Part shown: positions 9,020-16,459 of the stretch, piece after piece
How the letters are laid out: every line of letters starts with the position of its first letter
How positions within the stretch are numbered: position 1 is the stretch's first letter
Position numbers and translations under genes: made by a program
The notes under the pieces: model-generated
What the model was told of the DNA's origin: nothing
The model's database searches: none
Seen by the model: only the letters and a program-made list of their open reading frames with translations
Origin: Galbitalea sp036491035
GTDB taxonomy: Bacteria; Actinomycetota; Actinomycetes; Actinomycetales; Microbacteriaceae
DNA: 64,000 nucleotides
NCBI GenBank assembly: GCA_036491035.1
Contig: DASXCU010000059.1
Coordinates: forward strand, 1-64,000
Reading direction: 5' to 3'

Positions 9020-11919
9020 GAGTGGGCACCATTTCGGTCGAGCGGAGCGAGGCTGAGCTCGTCGAGGTCGAGGTTCACGACCGGGCGAGCGAGATCGGGT
9101 GCGACCCGCGGCGCGACGGGTGCGCCGAGCACGATGGTCGTGGTCGCGGGGGCAAGACGGTCGAGCGCCGCCAGGAACCGCACCTCGTCCCGCGGGTTCG
9201 CGAAGGCGTCGAGCAGGTCGAGCATTACGACGGGGGTGTGCTCGACGAGAGCGACGGCGGTCAGGGCGATCGCTCGCTCGAGCTGCGGAAGCTGCTCGAT
9301 GCTGGCGCGGGCCGCAATCGAGTGACCCTCGCCGAGAACGGCGTCGACCCGATCGAGCCAGGTGCGCGCGCGGCGATGGACCGCGAAGGATCGGTACCAG
9401 GGCGACGTGAGCCGGATTCGCTCGATGAGGAGTTCCGCGATGCCCACCCGGATCTCAGCGCGATCGGTGCCGCCGATGTCTTCGAGCGCGACCAGTCGTG
9501 CCACGTTGGCGCTCTCGGACGGGAGAGGATGGCCGCCGACCTGCGCTCGGCCGGCAATCGGATCGAGGCGGCCGGACAGGGTCGCGGCCAGCAGTCGGCG
9601 ATCCGCGCTCGGTCCGCTGACGAGTACCAGCGAACCCGGCCGCACGCCGATGGTGAGTGGTCCGACGAGGCGACGACCCGAGCCGGCCACCAGCCCGGAC
9701 GTGGTGAGGATCTGCCCATCGCACTGGCCCTCCGCCCACGTGACGGCGTCGCGGTGCTCGCGCAGTCGCTCGCCTTCGATGTCGACGTTCGGCAGGATGC
9801 GCCCGAGCCACTTCGGCATCCACCACGCGGCCTTGCCGAGCAGCGCCATCGCGGCAGGAACGAGCGTCATCCGGACGAGAAATGCATCGGCGAGGATTCC
9901 CACCGCGAGTCCGACTGCCATGGCTTTGATGATCCCCGCGCCGTCCGGGATGAAGGACGCAAAAACGAAGAACATGATGAGCGCCGCGGCGGTGACGACG
10001 CGGGCGGCCCCGGAGAAGCCTTTCACGATCGACTTGCGGGCATCCCCCGTGTGGACAAACGATTCCCGCATCCCCGAGACGAGGAATACCTCGTAATCCA
10101 TCGCCAGGCCGAAGAGCACGGCCATCAGCAGGATCGGCAGGAAGCTCAGAATCGGCCCAGGAATGCCGCCGAGGGCGGTGTCGAACCAGCCCCACTGGAA
10201 GATCGCAACCACGACGCCGAACGAGGTGAAGACGGACAACAGGAAGCCGATCGCCGCCTTGATGGGAACGAAGATCGAGCGGAACACCATCATGAGCAGC
10301 AGGATCGACAGTCCCACGACGATCAGGCCGAACGGCAGGAGCGCCGCGTTCAGTCGCTGCGAGATGTCGATCTGTACGGCCGTTGCACCGGTCACCTGGA
10401 GCGGGGTGTGCCACTTCGTGTCAATCGAGTGCGAGAGGTCGCGAATTCGATTGACCAGCGCGGTCGTCGAGGGCGAGGTTGGCGCGCTGGACGGGATGAC
10501 CTGGAGGATCGCCGTGTCGAGGCTCGCGTTCGGCAGGCCCTGGCTGACGTAGCTCACATCGGGCAGCTTCTGCAGGTCCGCGCGGATCGCCGTGAGGTCG
10601 GCCTGGATGGCCGTGGTCTGCGTGATGTCGACGAGCACGATCAGCGGGCCGTTGCGACCCGGACCGAAGCCCTGCTCGATCATGTCGTAGGACGTACGGG
10701 TCGCAGAACCGACGGGCTCGGTCGCCCCGGACGGCAGCGCGAGTTCGAGCGAGAACGCGGGAATCGACACGATCCCGAGCAGTCCGATCACGGCGACGAC
10801 GGCGATCACTGGTCGCTTGATGACGCGTCGAACCCAGCGCTCGCCGAGCGCCTTCTTCGGGGAGTTCTCGTCGGCGTTGGCACGCAGATGGGCGCGCGAT
10901 CCCGGCTTCGGGATGAGGCGTCGTCCCGCGAAACCGAGGAGTGCGGGCAGCAGTGTCGTCGACGCGAGGATCGCGACCAGCACGCCCGCGGCGGCGGCAA
11001 CTCCCATCGCGCTCAGGAACGGAATGCCGACGACCAGTAGTCCGAGCAGCGCGATGATCACGGTTCCGCCCGCAAACACGACCGCGCTTCCCGCGGTCGC
11101 GACAGCGGTCGCCGCGGACTCCTCGATCGTCATGCCCCTCGCCAGCTGGTTGCGATGACGCGACAGGATGAAGAGCCCGTAGTCGATCCCAACCGCCAGC
11201 CCGATCATGAGTGCGAGCAGGGGGGTCGAGCTCCCGATCACGAGAAACTTGGATGCCGCGAGCACTCCGCCGATCGTGACGCCGATTCCGAGGAGGGCGG
11301 TGAGCAGGGGCATCCCGGCCGCGAGCAGCGATCCGAACGCGACGAAGAGTACGATCCCGGCGAAGATCACGCCGATGCCCTCCGTCGGCGAAATGCTGAC
11401 CGTCGTGTCCTGGTAGACGGAACCCCCGTACCCGATCTTCATCCCGGCGTCCGTTGCGATGGAGCTGAGCGACTTGAGTTCGCTGAGGGTCTTCGCCGTG
11501 ACATCCGACTGCTGGTGAGTGAACTGCACCTGCACGATCGCTGCGGTCTTGTTGGCCGAGACGGCATCCGACGCGTACTTTCCGAACGGGGAGCTCGCGT
11601 TGTCGACGCCCGAGACCTTTGCCGCCCTCGTCACCAGGTTGTCGATGGCATCGCGGTAGGGCTCGTTCGTGACCTTCGCGCCGTCCGGGACGGTGACGAC
11701 GATCTGGGCGCTGGCGCCGGCCGCGGACGGGAACACCGCCTCGAGGCGGTCGATGGCGTTCTGCGACTCGGTCCCCGGTATGGCGAACGAGTCGTTGGTC
11801 TTACCGCCGAGGGCGAGGCCGCCGCCGAGGATGCCGATCATGAGAATCAGCCAGACCGCGAGCATCCGCCACGGGTGACGGAACGAGAACCGACCGAGTC
11901 GGTAGAGGACGGTGGCCAC
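9016..11919 (-). CDS. MMPL transporter fused to a degenerate ABC-ATPase-like domain
   Basis: A 967-residue protein. Residues 1 to about 715 are a complete MmpL/RND-type transporter: a membrane helix, an extracellular porter domain, six-helix bundles and two copies of the pattern. The Asp-Tyr proton-relay pairs are in GLAVGIDYGLFILSRHR and FGLAMDYEVFLVSGMRE. After a linker, residues about 738-967 read like an ABC ATPase out of register with function. VSGPSADRR stands where Walker A should be, with no GKS/T. SIEQLPQLERAIALTAVAL stands for the signature, PVVMLDLLDAFANP for Walker B and D-loop, and there is no H-loop His. The GTG start has an AGGAGA site. It lies between tetR and the YhgE gene. 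Confidence 0.88.
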   Translation of the reverse strand: MATVLYRLGRFSFRHPWRMLAVWLILMIGILGGGLALGGKTNDSFAIPGTESQNAIDRLEAVFPSAAGASAQIVVTVPDGAKVTNEPYRDAIDNLVTRAAKVSGVDNASSPFGKYASDAVSANKTAAIVQVQFTHQQSDVTAKTLSELKSLSSIATDAGMKIGYGGSVYQDTTVSISPTEGIGVIFAGIVLFVAFGSLLAAGMPLLTALLGIGVTIGGVLAASKFLVIGSSTPLLALMIGLAVGIDYGLFILSRHRNQLARGMTIEESAATAVATAGSAVVFAGGTVIIALLGLLVVGIPFLSAMGVAAAAGVLVAILASTTLLPALLGFAGRRLIPKPGSRAHLRANADENSPKKALGERWVRRVIKRPVIAVVAVIGLLGIVSIPAFSLELALPSGATEPVGSATRTSYDMIEQGFGPGRNGPLIVLVDITQTTAIQADLTAIRADLQKLPDVSYVSQGLPNASLDTAILQVIPSSAPTSPSTTALVNRIRDLSHSIDTKWHTPLQVTGATAVQIDISQRLNAALLPFGLIVVGLSILLLMMVFRSIFVPIKAAIGFLLSVFTSFGVVVAIFQWGWFDTALGGIPGPILSFLPILLMAVLFGLAMDYEVFLVSGMRESFVHTGDARKSIVKGFSGAARVVTAAALIMFFVFASFIPDGAGIIKAMAVGLAVGILADAFLVRMTLVPAAMALLGKAAWWMPKWLGRILPNVDIEGERLREHRDAVTWAEGQCDGQILTTSGLVAGSGRRLVGPLTIGVRPGSLVLVSGPSADRRLLAATLSGRLDPIAGRAQVGGHPLPSESANVARLVALEDIGGTDRAEIRVGIAELLIERIRLTSPWYRSFAVHRRARTWLDRVDAVLGEGHSIAARASIEQLPQLERAIALTAVALVEHTPVVMLDLLDAFANPRDEVRFLAALDRLAPATTTIVLGAPVAPRVAPDLARPVVNLDLDELSLAPLDRNGAHS

Positions 11920-11934
11920 GATCTTCTCCTGTGG

Positions 11935-12498
11935 TTACGAGGCGGAGCGAAGGGAAACGGGCGCGAGCAGTTCGCTCACGATAGAGATCAGGGCGGCCCT
12001 GGTCTCGTCGACGGGCGGCTCGGGAACGGTCTCGTCGTGTGGGGCGGACAGCACGTAGGCCGCACCCCCGAGAGCGATGCCGAACCGCAGCTGGTCCTCG
12101 ACGGTTGCCGCCGTGGATTTGAAGAAATTGCCGAGTCGGAACACGAGCGAGTTCGCGCGATCCACGACCGGCACATCCTCGAGGCTCGGCCCCTGGTTGA
12201 TGAAGGTGTGTACCTCGAGCCGGTACTGCAGCAGGAAGTCCACGAACTGCTCGATGAAGGCAACGCGAGCCGGACCGGTGAGCGGCTGGCCCTCGATCAG
12301 ATCCAGGATCTCCATCATTCGATCGATGGCCGGTCCGATGGCCGCCTCGAGCAGCGCCTCCTTAGACGAGTAGTGATACAGCACGCTCGACTTGGACAGT
12401 CCGGCGAGCTCGGCGATGCGCTGAAGGGACGTTCCGCCATATCCGGCGGAGGCGAACTCGTTCAGCGCGATGTCGCGAAGATCGTCGTGTGTGGACAT
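11935..12498 (-). CDS. TetR-family repressor of the MMPL/YhgE operon
   Basis: A 187-residue TetR regulator. The N-terminal DNA-binding domain (about residues 5-50) reads LRDIALNEFASAGYGGTSLQRIAELAGLSKSSVLYHYSSKEALLEAA, with the standard helix-turn-helix and the YHYxSKEAL hinge. The remainder is a ligand-binding helical domain. The ATG at 12498 is chosen; a GTG three codons upstream is the alternative. It is first gene of the operon with the MMPL fusion and YhgE genes (15-base gap). Two palindromic operators lie directly upstream at 12513-12547, so autoregulation by drug or lipid ligand is likely. Confidence 0.92.
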   Translation of the reverse strand: MSTHDDLRDIALNEFASAGYGGTSLQRIAELAGLSKSSVLYHYSSKEALLEAAIGPAIDRMMEILDLIEGQPLTGPARVAFIEQFVDFLLQYRLEVHTFINQGPSLEDVPVVDRANSLVFRLGNFFKSTAATVEDQLRFGIALGGAAYVLSAPHDETVPEPPVDETRAALISIVSELLAPVSLRSAS

Positions 12499-12512
12499 GC
12501 AGCCCACGGTAA

Positions 12513-12547
12513 CTGACCGATCGGTCAGCGACTGTCCGATCGGTCAG
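12513..12547 (-). promoter_or_regulatory. Twin TetR operators upstream of tetR
   Basis: CTGACCGATCGGTCAG at 12513-12528 is a perfect 16-base palindrome. CTGTCCGATCGGTCAG at 12532-12547 is the same site with one mismatched pair. Their centres are 19 bases apart, about two helical turns. On the minus strand a TACCGT -10-like hexamer follows the proximal site, so bound repressor would cover the promoter. Confidence 0.85.
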
Positions 12548-12601
12548 TTTGCCAGCTTGCTCCCAGTGCTTTCGCAGCAATCTGCGCCGCGATCGGGGGG
12601 T

Positions 12602-13756
12602 CTACCCCACGAAGAAGAGCGCGGCGACGGCGGGTACGACCGTGATCGGCACGACGACGAGACCCAGAAGCATGAAGTGCCGCCACGGGATCCTCGCGTC
12701 CAGTCCCGCCAGCCGCCCCGCCCACAGCAGCGTCGCCAGCGACGCCCACGGAGTGATGAGCGGACCCGCGTTGACACCGATCAGGAGCGCCGCGATCCGC
12801 GCCGGGCTCCCGGTGGTCGCCTCGAGCGCGAGGTAGGCGGGCAGGTTGTCGACCGCGTTTGCGGAGAGCACACCGGTGCCGGCCAGGCGGAGCAACGGGA
12901 TGAACCCGTCCCCGGCACCTGCCGCGCCGCGCAGGAATGACTCCAGCCCGAGCGAGGATGCCGCAGCGACGACCAGGAACAGCCCGCACGCGAACACGAC
13001 GAGCGGCCACGGCAGCAGCGCGAATCGGACCGCGGCCGGTCGTCGCACGACGAAGAATGCTCCGAGTACGAGGGCGCCACCTGCCGCCGGAATCCAGATC
13101 GGAAGTCCGGATACGAGCAGCGGGAGCACGACCACAACCACGACGGCAGCCGCCCAGAGGAGCACGCGATCCTCCGGCGCGATCCTCGCCGGCGGTTCGT
13201 AGCTCGAGAGTAGCGCGCGCCGGTACAGCAGGAACACGAGAACGCTCGGCACGACGACTGCGACGGCTGCGGGCGCGGCCATCAGAGCGGCGAATCTGGC
13301 GGGAGAAAATCCGACGAGGCGGTTCGCCGCAAGCAGGTTGGTCAGGTTGGACACGGGAAGCAGGAGGGACGCGGAGTTGGCGAGCCACACTGTCGTGAGC
13401 GCGAACGGCACGGTCGGTAGACCCACATTGCGCGCGAGCGTGACGACGACCGGAGTGAGAAGCACCGCCGTCGTGTCGAGGGACAGGAAGATCGTGCTCA
13501 CCGTCGCGAGTGCGACGACGAGTAGCCACAGGAGCCACGCCCGACGAAGCCCCCAGCGAGCGAGCTGTTCGGCGATGACCGTGAACAGGCCCGCCGCCGC
13601 GGCAAGCTCCGTTACCACTGTGATCGCGACGATGAAGAGGAGAATCGGCCACACGCGCTCGCCCAGTGCGGCGAGAGCGGGCAGCGGAAGGACTCCAAAG
13701 ACGACTGCGAAAGCGCCAACGATGAGCAGCGCGCCGCCGACAATCGCAATGCGCAC
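12602..13756 (-). CDS. SLC13/ArsB-type (IT superfamily) permease
   Basis: A 384-residue polytopic membrane protein with about ten to eleven hydrophobic helices and two similar halves, as in the ArsB/NhaD and SLC13 ion transporters. Recognisable stretches are FLSLDTTAVLLTPVVV and LANSASLLLPVSNLTNLL in the first half, and VLSANAVDNLPAYLAL then LIGVNAGPLITPWASLATLLW in the second. These are the re-entrant hairpin signatures of the superfamily. The GTG start follows an AGGGAC site. The substrate is not readable: arsenite, Na+/H+ exchange or dicarboxylates are all possible, and no ars genes are adjacent. It ends just before the tetR operator region but is probably transcribed separately. Confidence 0.82.
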   Translation of the reverse strand: MRIAIVGGALLIVGAFAVVFGVLPLPALAALGERVWPILLFIVAITVVTELAAAAGLFTVIAEQLARWGLRRAWLLWLLVVALATVSTIFLSLDTTAVLLTPVVVTLARNVGLPTVPFALTTVWLANSASLLLPVSNLTNLLAANRLVGFSPARFAALMAAPAAVAVVVPSVLVFLLYRRALLSSYEPPARIAPEDRVLLWAAAVVVVVVLPLLVSGLPIWIPAAGGALVLGAFFVVRRPAAVRFALLPWPLVVFACGLFLVVAAASSLGLESFLRGAAGAGDGFIPLLRLAGTGVLSANAVDNLPAYLALEATTGSPARIAALLIGVNAGPLITPWASLATLLWAGRLAGLDARIPWRHFMLLGLVVVPITVVPAVAALFFVG

Positions 13757-13801
13757 TCTTCAGTCCCTTCGCGTGCTGGTCGATCCACTATGGCATCCGC
13801 C

Positions 13802-13807
13802 TACAAT
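13802..13807 (+). promoter_or_regulatory. Leaderless -10 element of the DUF1905 gene
   Basis: TACAAT ends six bases before the ATG at 13814, placing the expected transcription start on the A. It lies inside the longer alternative reading frame that starts at 13790, which argues against that start. Confidence 0.65.
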
Positions 13808-13813
13808 CTGGCT

Positions 13814-14098
13814 ATGGCAATCGACTTCACGAGCGTCCTAAAACAGGCCGAAGGTGTCAACGCCACCGGTATCCCGATCCCGGAGCAGGTCGTTACGGAC
13901 CTCGGGGGCGCGAAGAACGCCTCCGTGGACGTGAAGGTGCGCAAGGCCGGATCGGGTAACGACTGGTACGAGTACCGCATTTCCATCGGCAGGCGCGGCG
14001 AATACCTGCTCTCCTTCAGCGCCGCACACCGCGCGGCGTCGGGCCTCGTCGCGGGGGATCCGCTCGACATCGTGGTCTCGCTCGCCCCGAAGCCCTAG
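13814..14098 (+). CDS. DUF1905-family protein
   Basis: A 94-residue cytoplasmic protein matching the small DUF1905 beta-barrel family. Family-like stretches are NATGIPIPEQVVTDLG, VDVKVRKAG...WYEYRISIGRRGEYLLSFSAAHRAASGLVAGDPLDIVVSL, alternating beta strands ending in a hydrophobic strand. The family has no known reaction; it is sometimes fused to YdeI-type domains. I chose the ATG at 13814 because a TACAAT hexamer lies exactly six bases before it (leaderless). The frame could be extended to an ATG at 13790, but that start would overlap the promoter. It is divergent from the SLC13-type permease. Confidence 0.8.
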   Translation: MAIDFTSVLKQAEGVNATGIPIPEQVVTDLGGAKNASVDVKVRKAGSGNDWYEYRISIGRRGEYLLSFSAAHRAASGLVAGDPLDIVVSLAPKP

Positions 14099-14184
14099 TA
14101 CGGCCGGAGGCGCGGACTCGCAACCCCTACTGGGCCGCCGATAACGCGCGGTACCGTGGAAGCCAACACGACGAGGAGCGACAG

Positions 14185-14376
14185 TTGCGTAAATTCCTGT
14201 TTAGCGGTGCCATCCTGAGTGCCCTGTTCGGCGGCGTCAGCGCCATCCGTGCGACGCGGGAGGGACCGCGAGACTGGCGCACCGCGCTCCTCTGGGTGAG
14301 CTGGGGCGCAACCCTCGCCAGTGCCATCGGCACCGTCGTCATCGACGCCCGCGAAGCAGAACTGGACGAGGACTGA
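14185..14376 (+). CDS. Small two-helix membrane protein
   Basis: A 63-residue protein starting at TTG, six bases after a clear GAGGAG ribosome site at 14173-14178. It has two hydrophobic segments (LFSGAILSALFGGVSAI and ALLWVSWGATLASAIGTVVI) and an acidic C-terminus (DAREAELDED). I do not recognise a family. The stop is two bases before the next ATG at 14379, so it forms a two-gene unit with another small membrane protein. The strong ribosome site and tight coupling support a real gene. Confidence 0.65.
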   Translation: MRKFLFSGAILSALFGGVSAIRATREGPRDWRTALLWVSWGATLASAIGTVVIDAREAELDED

Positions 14377-14378
14377 TC

Positions 14379-14720
14379 ATGAGATTTCCATCGAACGGAC
14401 CCGGATTCGGCGTCTTTGCTATCCTCCAGGACATCCTCGCCGGGGTCGTGTTCCTGGTCTGCCTGGCAATCGTGGTCGGGGTTCTCTTCCTGCTGGTGCG
14501 ATTCCTGCTGGTCGCGACGAAAGCGGCCGAACTCTACGTGGCGAAGAACAGCGCGCCAGCGGTTGAGCCGGTTCGCACCACCCCTGTCGCGGCCGCGCCG
14601 GCAACAGCGACAGCGGCGCCGACGACCACTGTCGCCTCGAACACGGTCGCAACCAAACCGGTCGCAACGAAACCCGCGCCCAGGACACGCACCCCGAAGC
14701 CGCCGACGACCGAGCCGTAG
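14379..14720 (+). CDS. Membrane-anchored protein with Pro/Ala/Thr tail
   Basis: A 113-residue protein. One long hydrophobic stretch (about residues 14-47) is followed by a cytoplasmic or extracellular tail composed almost wholly of Ala, Thr, Pro, Val and Lys, including the repeated unit TVATKPVATKP and ending RTRTPKPPTTEP. Low-complexity tails of this type often span or anchor to the cell wall in actinobacteria, but this is inference. No enzyme motif is seen. It follows the 63-residue membrane protein by two bases and is likely co-expressed with it. Confidence 0.6.
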   Translation: MRFPSNGPGFGVFAILQDILAGVVFLVCLAIVVGVLFLLVRFLLVATKAAELYVAKNSAPAVEPVRTTPVAAAPATATAAPTTTVASNTVATKPVATKPAPRTRTPKPPTTEP

Positions 14721-14770
14721 GTAGTTCCCGCTCATACGGGCGGGGCACGCGACGCCCCAAGCCTGAGGGC

Positions 14771-14908
14771 GTGCTGATCCTTCTCGTTGTTGCCCTGCTC
14801 GCTCTCTCGGCGTCCTTCTCGGACACGGCACGTCACTCGAACCAGGTGCACCACACGCCGTCGGGAAAATACCTCGACGGGGTTGGGATGCGTTCCAAGG
14901 ACAACTAG
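14771..14908 (+). CDS. Possible 45-residue membrane-anchored peptide
   Basis: A GTG-started frame gives a hydrophobic N-terminus (MLILLVVALLALSASFSD) then a polar tail ending YLDGVGMRSKDN. The upstream GAGGG is close to the start, so the ribosome site is poor. It fills the otherwise empty stretch between the preceding membrane-protein pair and the convergent GntR gene. It could be chance; nothing else is seen in 14721-14917. Confidence 0.3.
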   Translation: MLILLVVALLALSASFSDTARHSNQVHHTPSGKYLDGVGMRSKDN

Positions 14909-14917
14909 CGCGGAGAA

Positions 14918-15661
14918 CTAGCTCAGGAACCCCCGCAACAGCGCGCTCGATCCCTCGAGATGCTCCCGCATGGCATCGGAAGCGCGATCCGCGTCGCCGG
15001 TCAGGATGGCGATCACGATCGCCTCGTGCTGCTGGTTCGAGTGAACGATGTTCGCCGTCAGGAGCGGAATGCGCTCGAGCAGTTCGTTGACGCGAGTTCG
15101 GTTGTCCGCGAGGAGAGAGACGAGGGATGGAGTGCCGACCAGCTCTCCGATCGTCAGGTGCAGCCGGGAATCCAGTCGCCGATAGTCGTCCTCGCCCGCC
15201 GCAGCCGCGTCTCGCAGTCGCGTCCACAGCAGGTCGCGCTCCGCCGCGCTGAGCGTGCGGGCGGCCGCCGCGCGCACTGCGCCCAGCTCGAGGATCTCAC
15301 GCAGGCCGAGGACATCCTCGATCTCGGCCGCACCGACCGGCTCGGCGGTCGGCGCCGGCACCGGAACCGGATCGGTGACGAATGTGCCGCCGTAGCGACC
15401 CCGCTTGCTGACGAGGTAACCCGCCTCCGCGAGTTCACGGATGGCCTCGCGAACCGTGTCCCTGCTCACCGAGAACCGAGCGGCGAGATCGCGCTCCGGC
15501 GGAAGCGCCTCACCCGGTGCCACGATCCCGAGACGGATCGTCTGGAGCAGACGCGCGACCGTGTCCTCGAAAGCGTTGCCGCTGCGCACGGGTCGAAAGA
15601 GCGCGCCCTCGACGACGCTCTGATATGACTCCGACTCGGCCGAACCGTTGCGTGGGCTCAT
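14918..15661 (-). CDS. GntR/FadR-family regulator of the amine operon
   Basis: A 247-residue FadR-subfamily regulator. A winged helix-turn-helix (about residues 28-95) contains GEALPPERDLAARFSVSRDTVREAIRELAEAGYLVSKRGRYGGTFV. The C-terminal FCD domain has the metal- and ligand-binding Asp and His residues in RRLDSRLHLTIGE, SNQQHEAIV and MREHLEG. The ATG at 15661 overlaps the TGA of the upstream SDR gene by four bases, so it is the last gene of the permease-puuA-puuD-aldehyde dehydrogenase-SDR run and presumably controls it in response to an amine, aldehyde or acid metabolite. Confidence 0.92.
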   Translation of the reverse strand: MSPRNGSAESESYQSVVEGALFRPVRSGNAFEDTVARLLQTIRLGIVAPGEALPPERDLAARFSVSRDTVREAIRELAEAGYLVSKRGRYGGTFVTDPVPVPAPTAEPVGAAEIEDVLGLREILELGAVRAAAARTLSAAERDLLWTRLRDAAAAGEDDYRRLDSRLHLTIGELVGTPSLVSLLADNRTRVNELLERIPLLTANIVHSNQQHEAIVIAILTGDADRASDAMREHLEGSSALLRGFLS

Positions 15662-16446
15662 AGCGGGGTGACGTAGGCCGAACTGATACCGCCGTCGACC
15701 AGGAAAGTGGACGCCGTGATGAAGCTGGCGTCGTCGCTCGCGAGGAACGCCACCGCAGCGGCGAGCTCTTCGGGCTCGGCAAATCGGCCCTTCGGGATGT
15801 GCACGAGTCGACGCTGGGCGCGCTCGGGGTCCTTGGCGAACAGCTCCTGCAGTAGCGGCGTATTGACCGGGCCGGGACACAGTGCGTTGACCCTGATGCC
15901 CTGGCGCGCGAACTGCACGCCGAGTTCCCTGGTCATCGCGAGGACACCGCCCTTCGAGGCGGTGTAGGAGATCTGGCTGGTCGCGGAACCCAGCACGGCG
16001 ACGAAGGAAGCCGTGTTAATGATCGACCCACTCTGCTGCGCGACCATGTGTCGCAGGGCCGCGCGAGAGCAGAAGTACACCGACTTGAGGTTGAAGTCCT
16101 GCACCCGGTCCCACGCGGGCAATTCCGTCGTCTCAATCGAGTCGTCCTCGGGTGGCGAGATCCCGGCGTTGTTGAAAGCGATGTCGACACTTCCGTAGGT
16201 TGACTGCGCGGTGTCGAACAGGTTGTTCACCTGCACCTCGTCGGTCACATCCGCCTTGACGAAGAGCCCGCCAACAAGGGCGGCCGCCGCCTCTCCCGCC
16301 TCCACGTTGAAATCGCCGATCACGACCGTGGCGCCCTCCGCTGCGAACCGCTTGGCGGTCGCGAGGCCGATACCGCTCGCGCCACCCGTGATGACGGCGA
16401 CCTTGCCCTTCAGTCGCTGGGTCAGGTCGATCTTCTCGATTACCAT
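15658..16446 (-). CDS. SDR-family NAD(P)-dependent oxidoreductase
   Basis: A 262-residue classical short-chain dehydrogenase. It has the dinucleotide motif TGGASGIGLATAKRF at about residue 20, NNAG, the catalytic Ser in SIINTASF, and the YTASKGG Tyr/Lys pair, and ends with the C-terminal substrate cap LVDGGISSAY. The ATG at 16446 has an AGGGGA ribosome site; an upstream start would begin inside the aldehyde dehydrogenase tail. The exact substrate is unknown. Its place between the aldehyde dehydrogenase and the GntR regulator suggests oxidation of an alcohol or hydroxy-acid intermediate in the same amine pathway. Confidence 0.9.
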   Translation of the reverse strand: MVIEKIDLTQRLKGKVAVITGGASGIGLATAKRFAAEGATVVIGDFNVEAGEAAAALVGGLFVKADVTDEVQVNNLFDTAQSTYGSVDIAFNNAGISPPEDDSIETTELPAWDRVQDFNLKSVYFCSRAALRHMVAQQSGSIINTASFVAVLGSATSQISYTASKGGVLAMTRELGVQFARQGIRVNALCPGPVNTPLLQELFAKDPERAQRRLVHIPKGRFAEPEELAAAVAFLASDDASFITASTFLVDGGISSAYVTPL

Positions 16447-16459
16447 TGCTGTGTTCCCC

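Noticed and set aside
9022..11040. A 672-codon plus-strand frame opposite the MMPL fusion gene
   Set aside because: Shadow frame; highly charged low-complexity translation and no start signals.
12602..13756. Arsenite efflux ArsB assignment
   Set aside because: The superfamily fits, but no arsC or arsR is adjacent and ArsB-specific wording is not clear, so only the superfamily is called.
13790..13813. N-terminal extension of the DUF1905 protein from ATG 13790
   Set aside because: The extension lies on the TACAAT promoter hexamer, and the conserved part begins near the later ATG.
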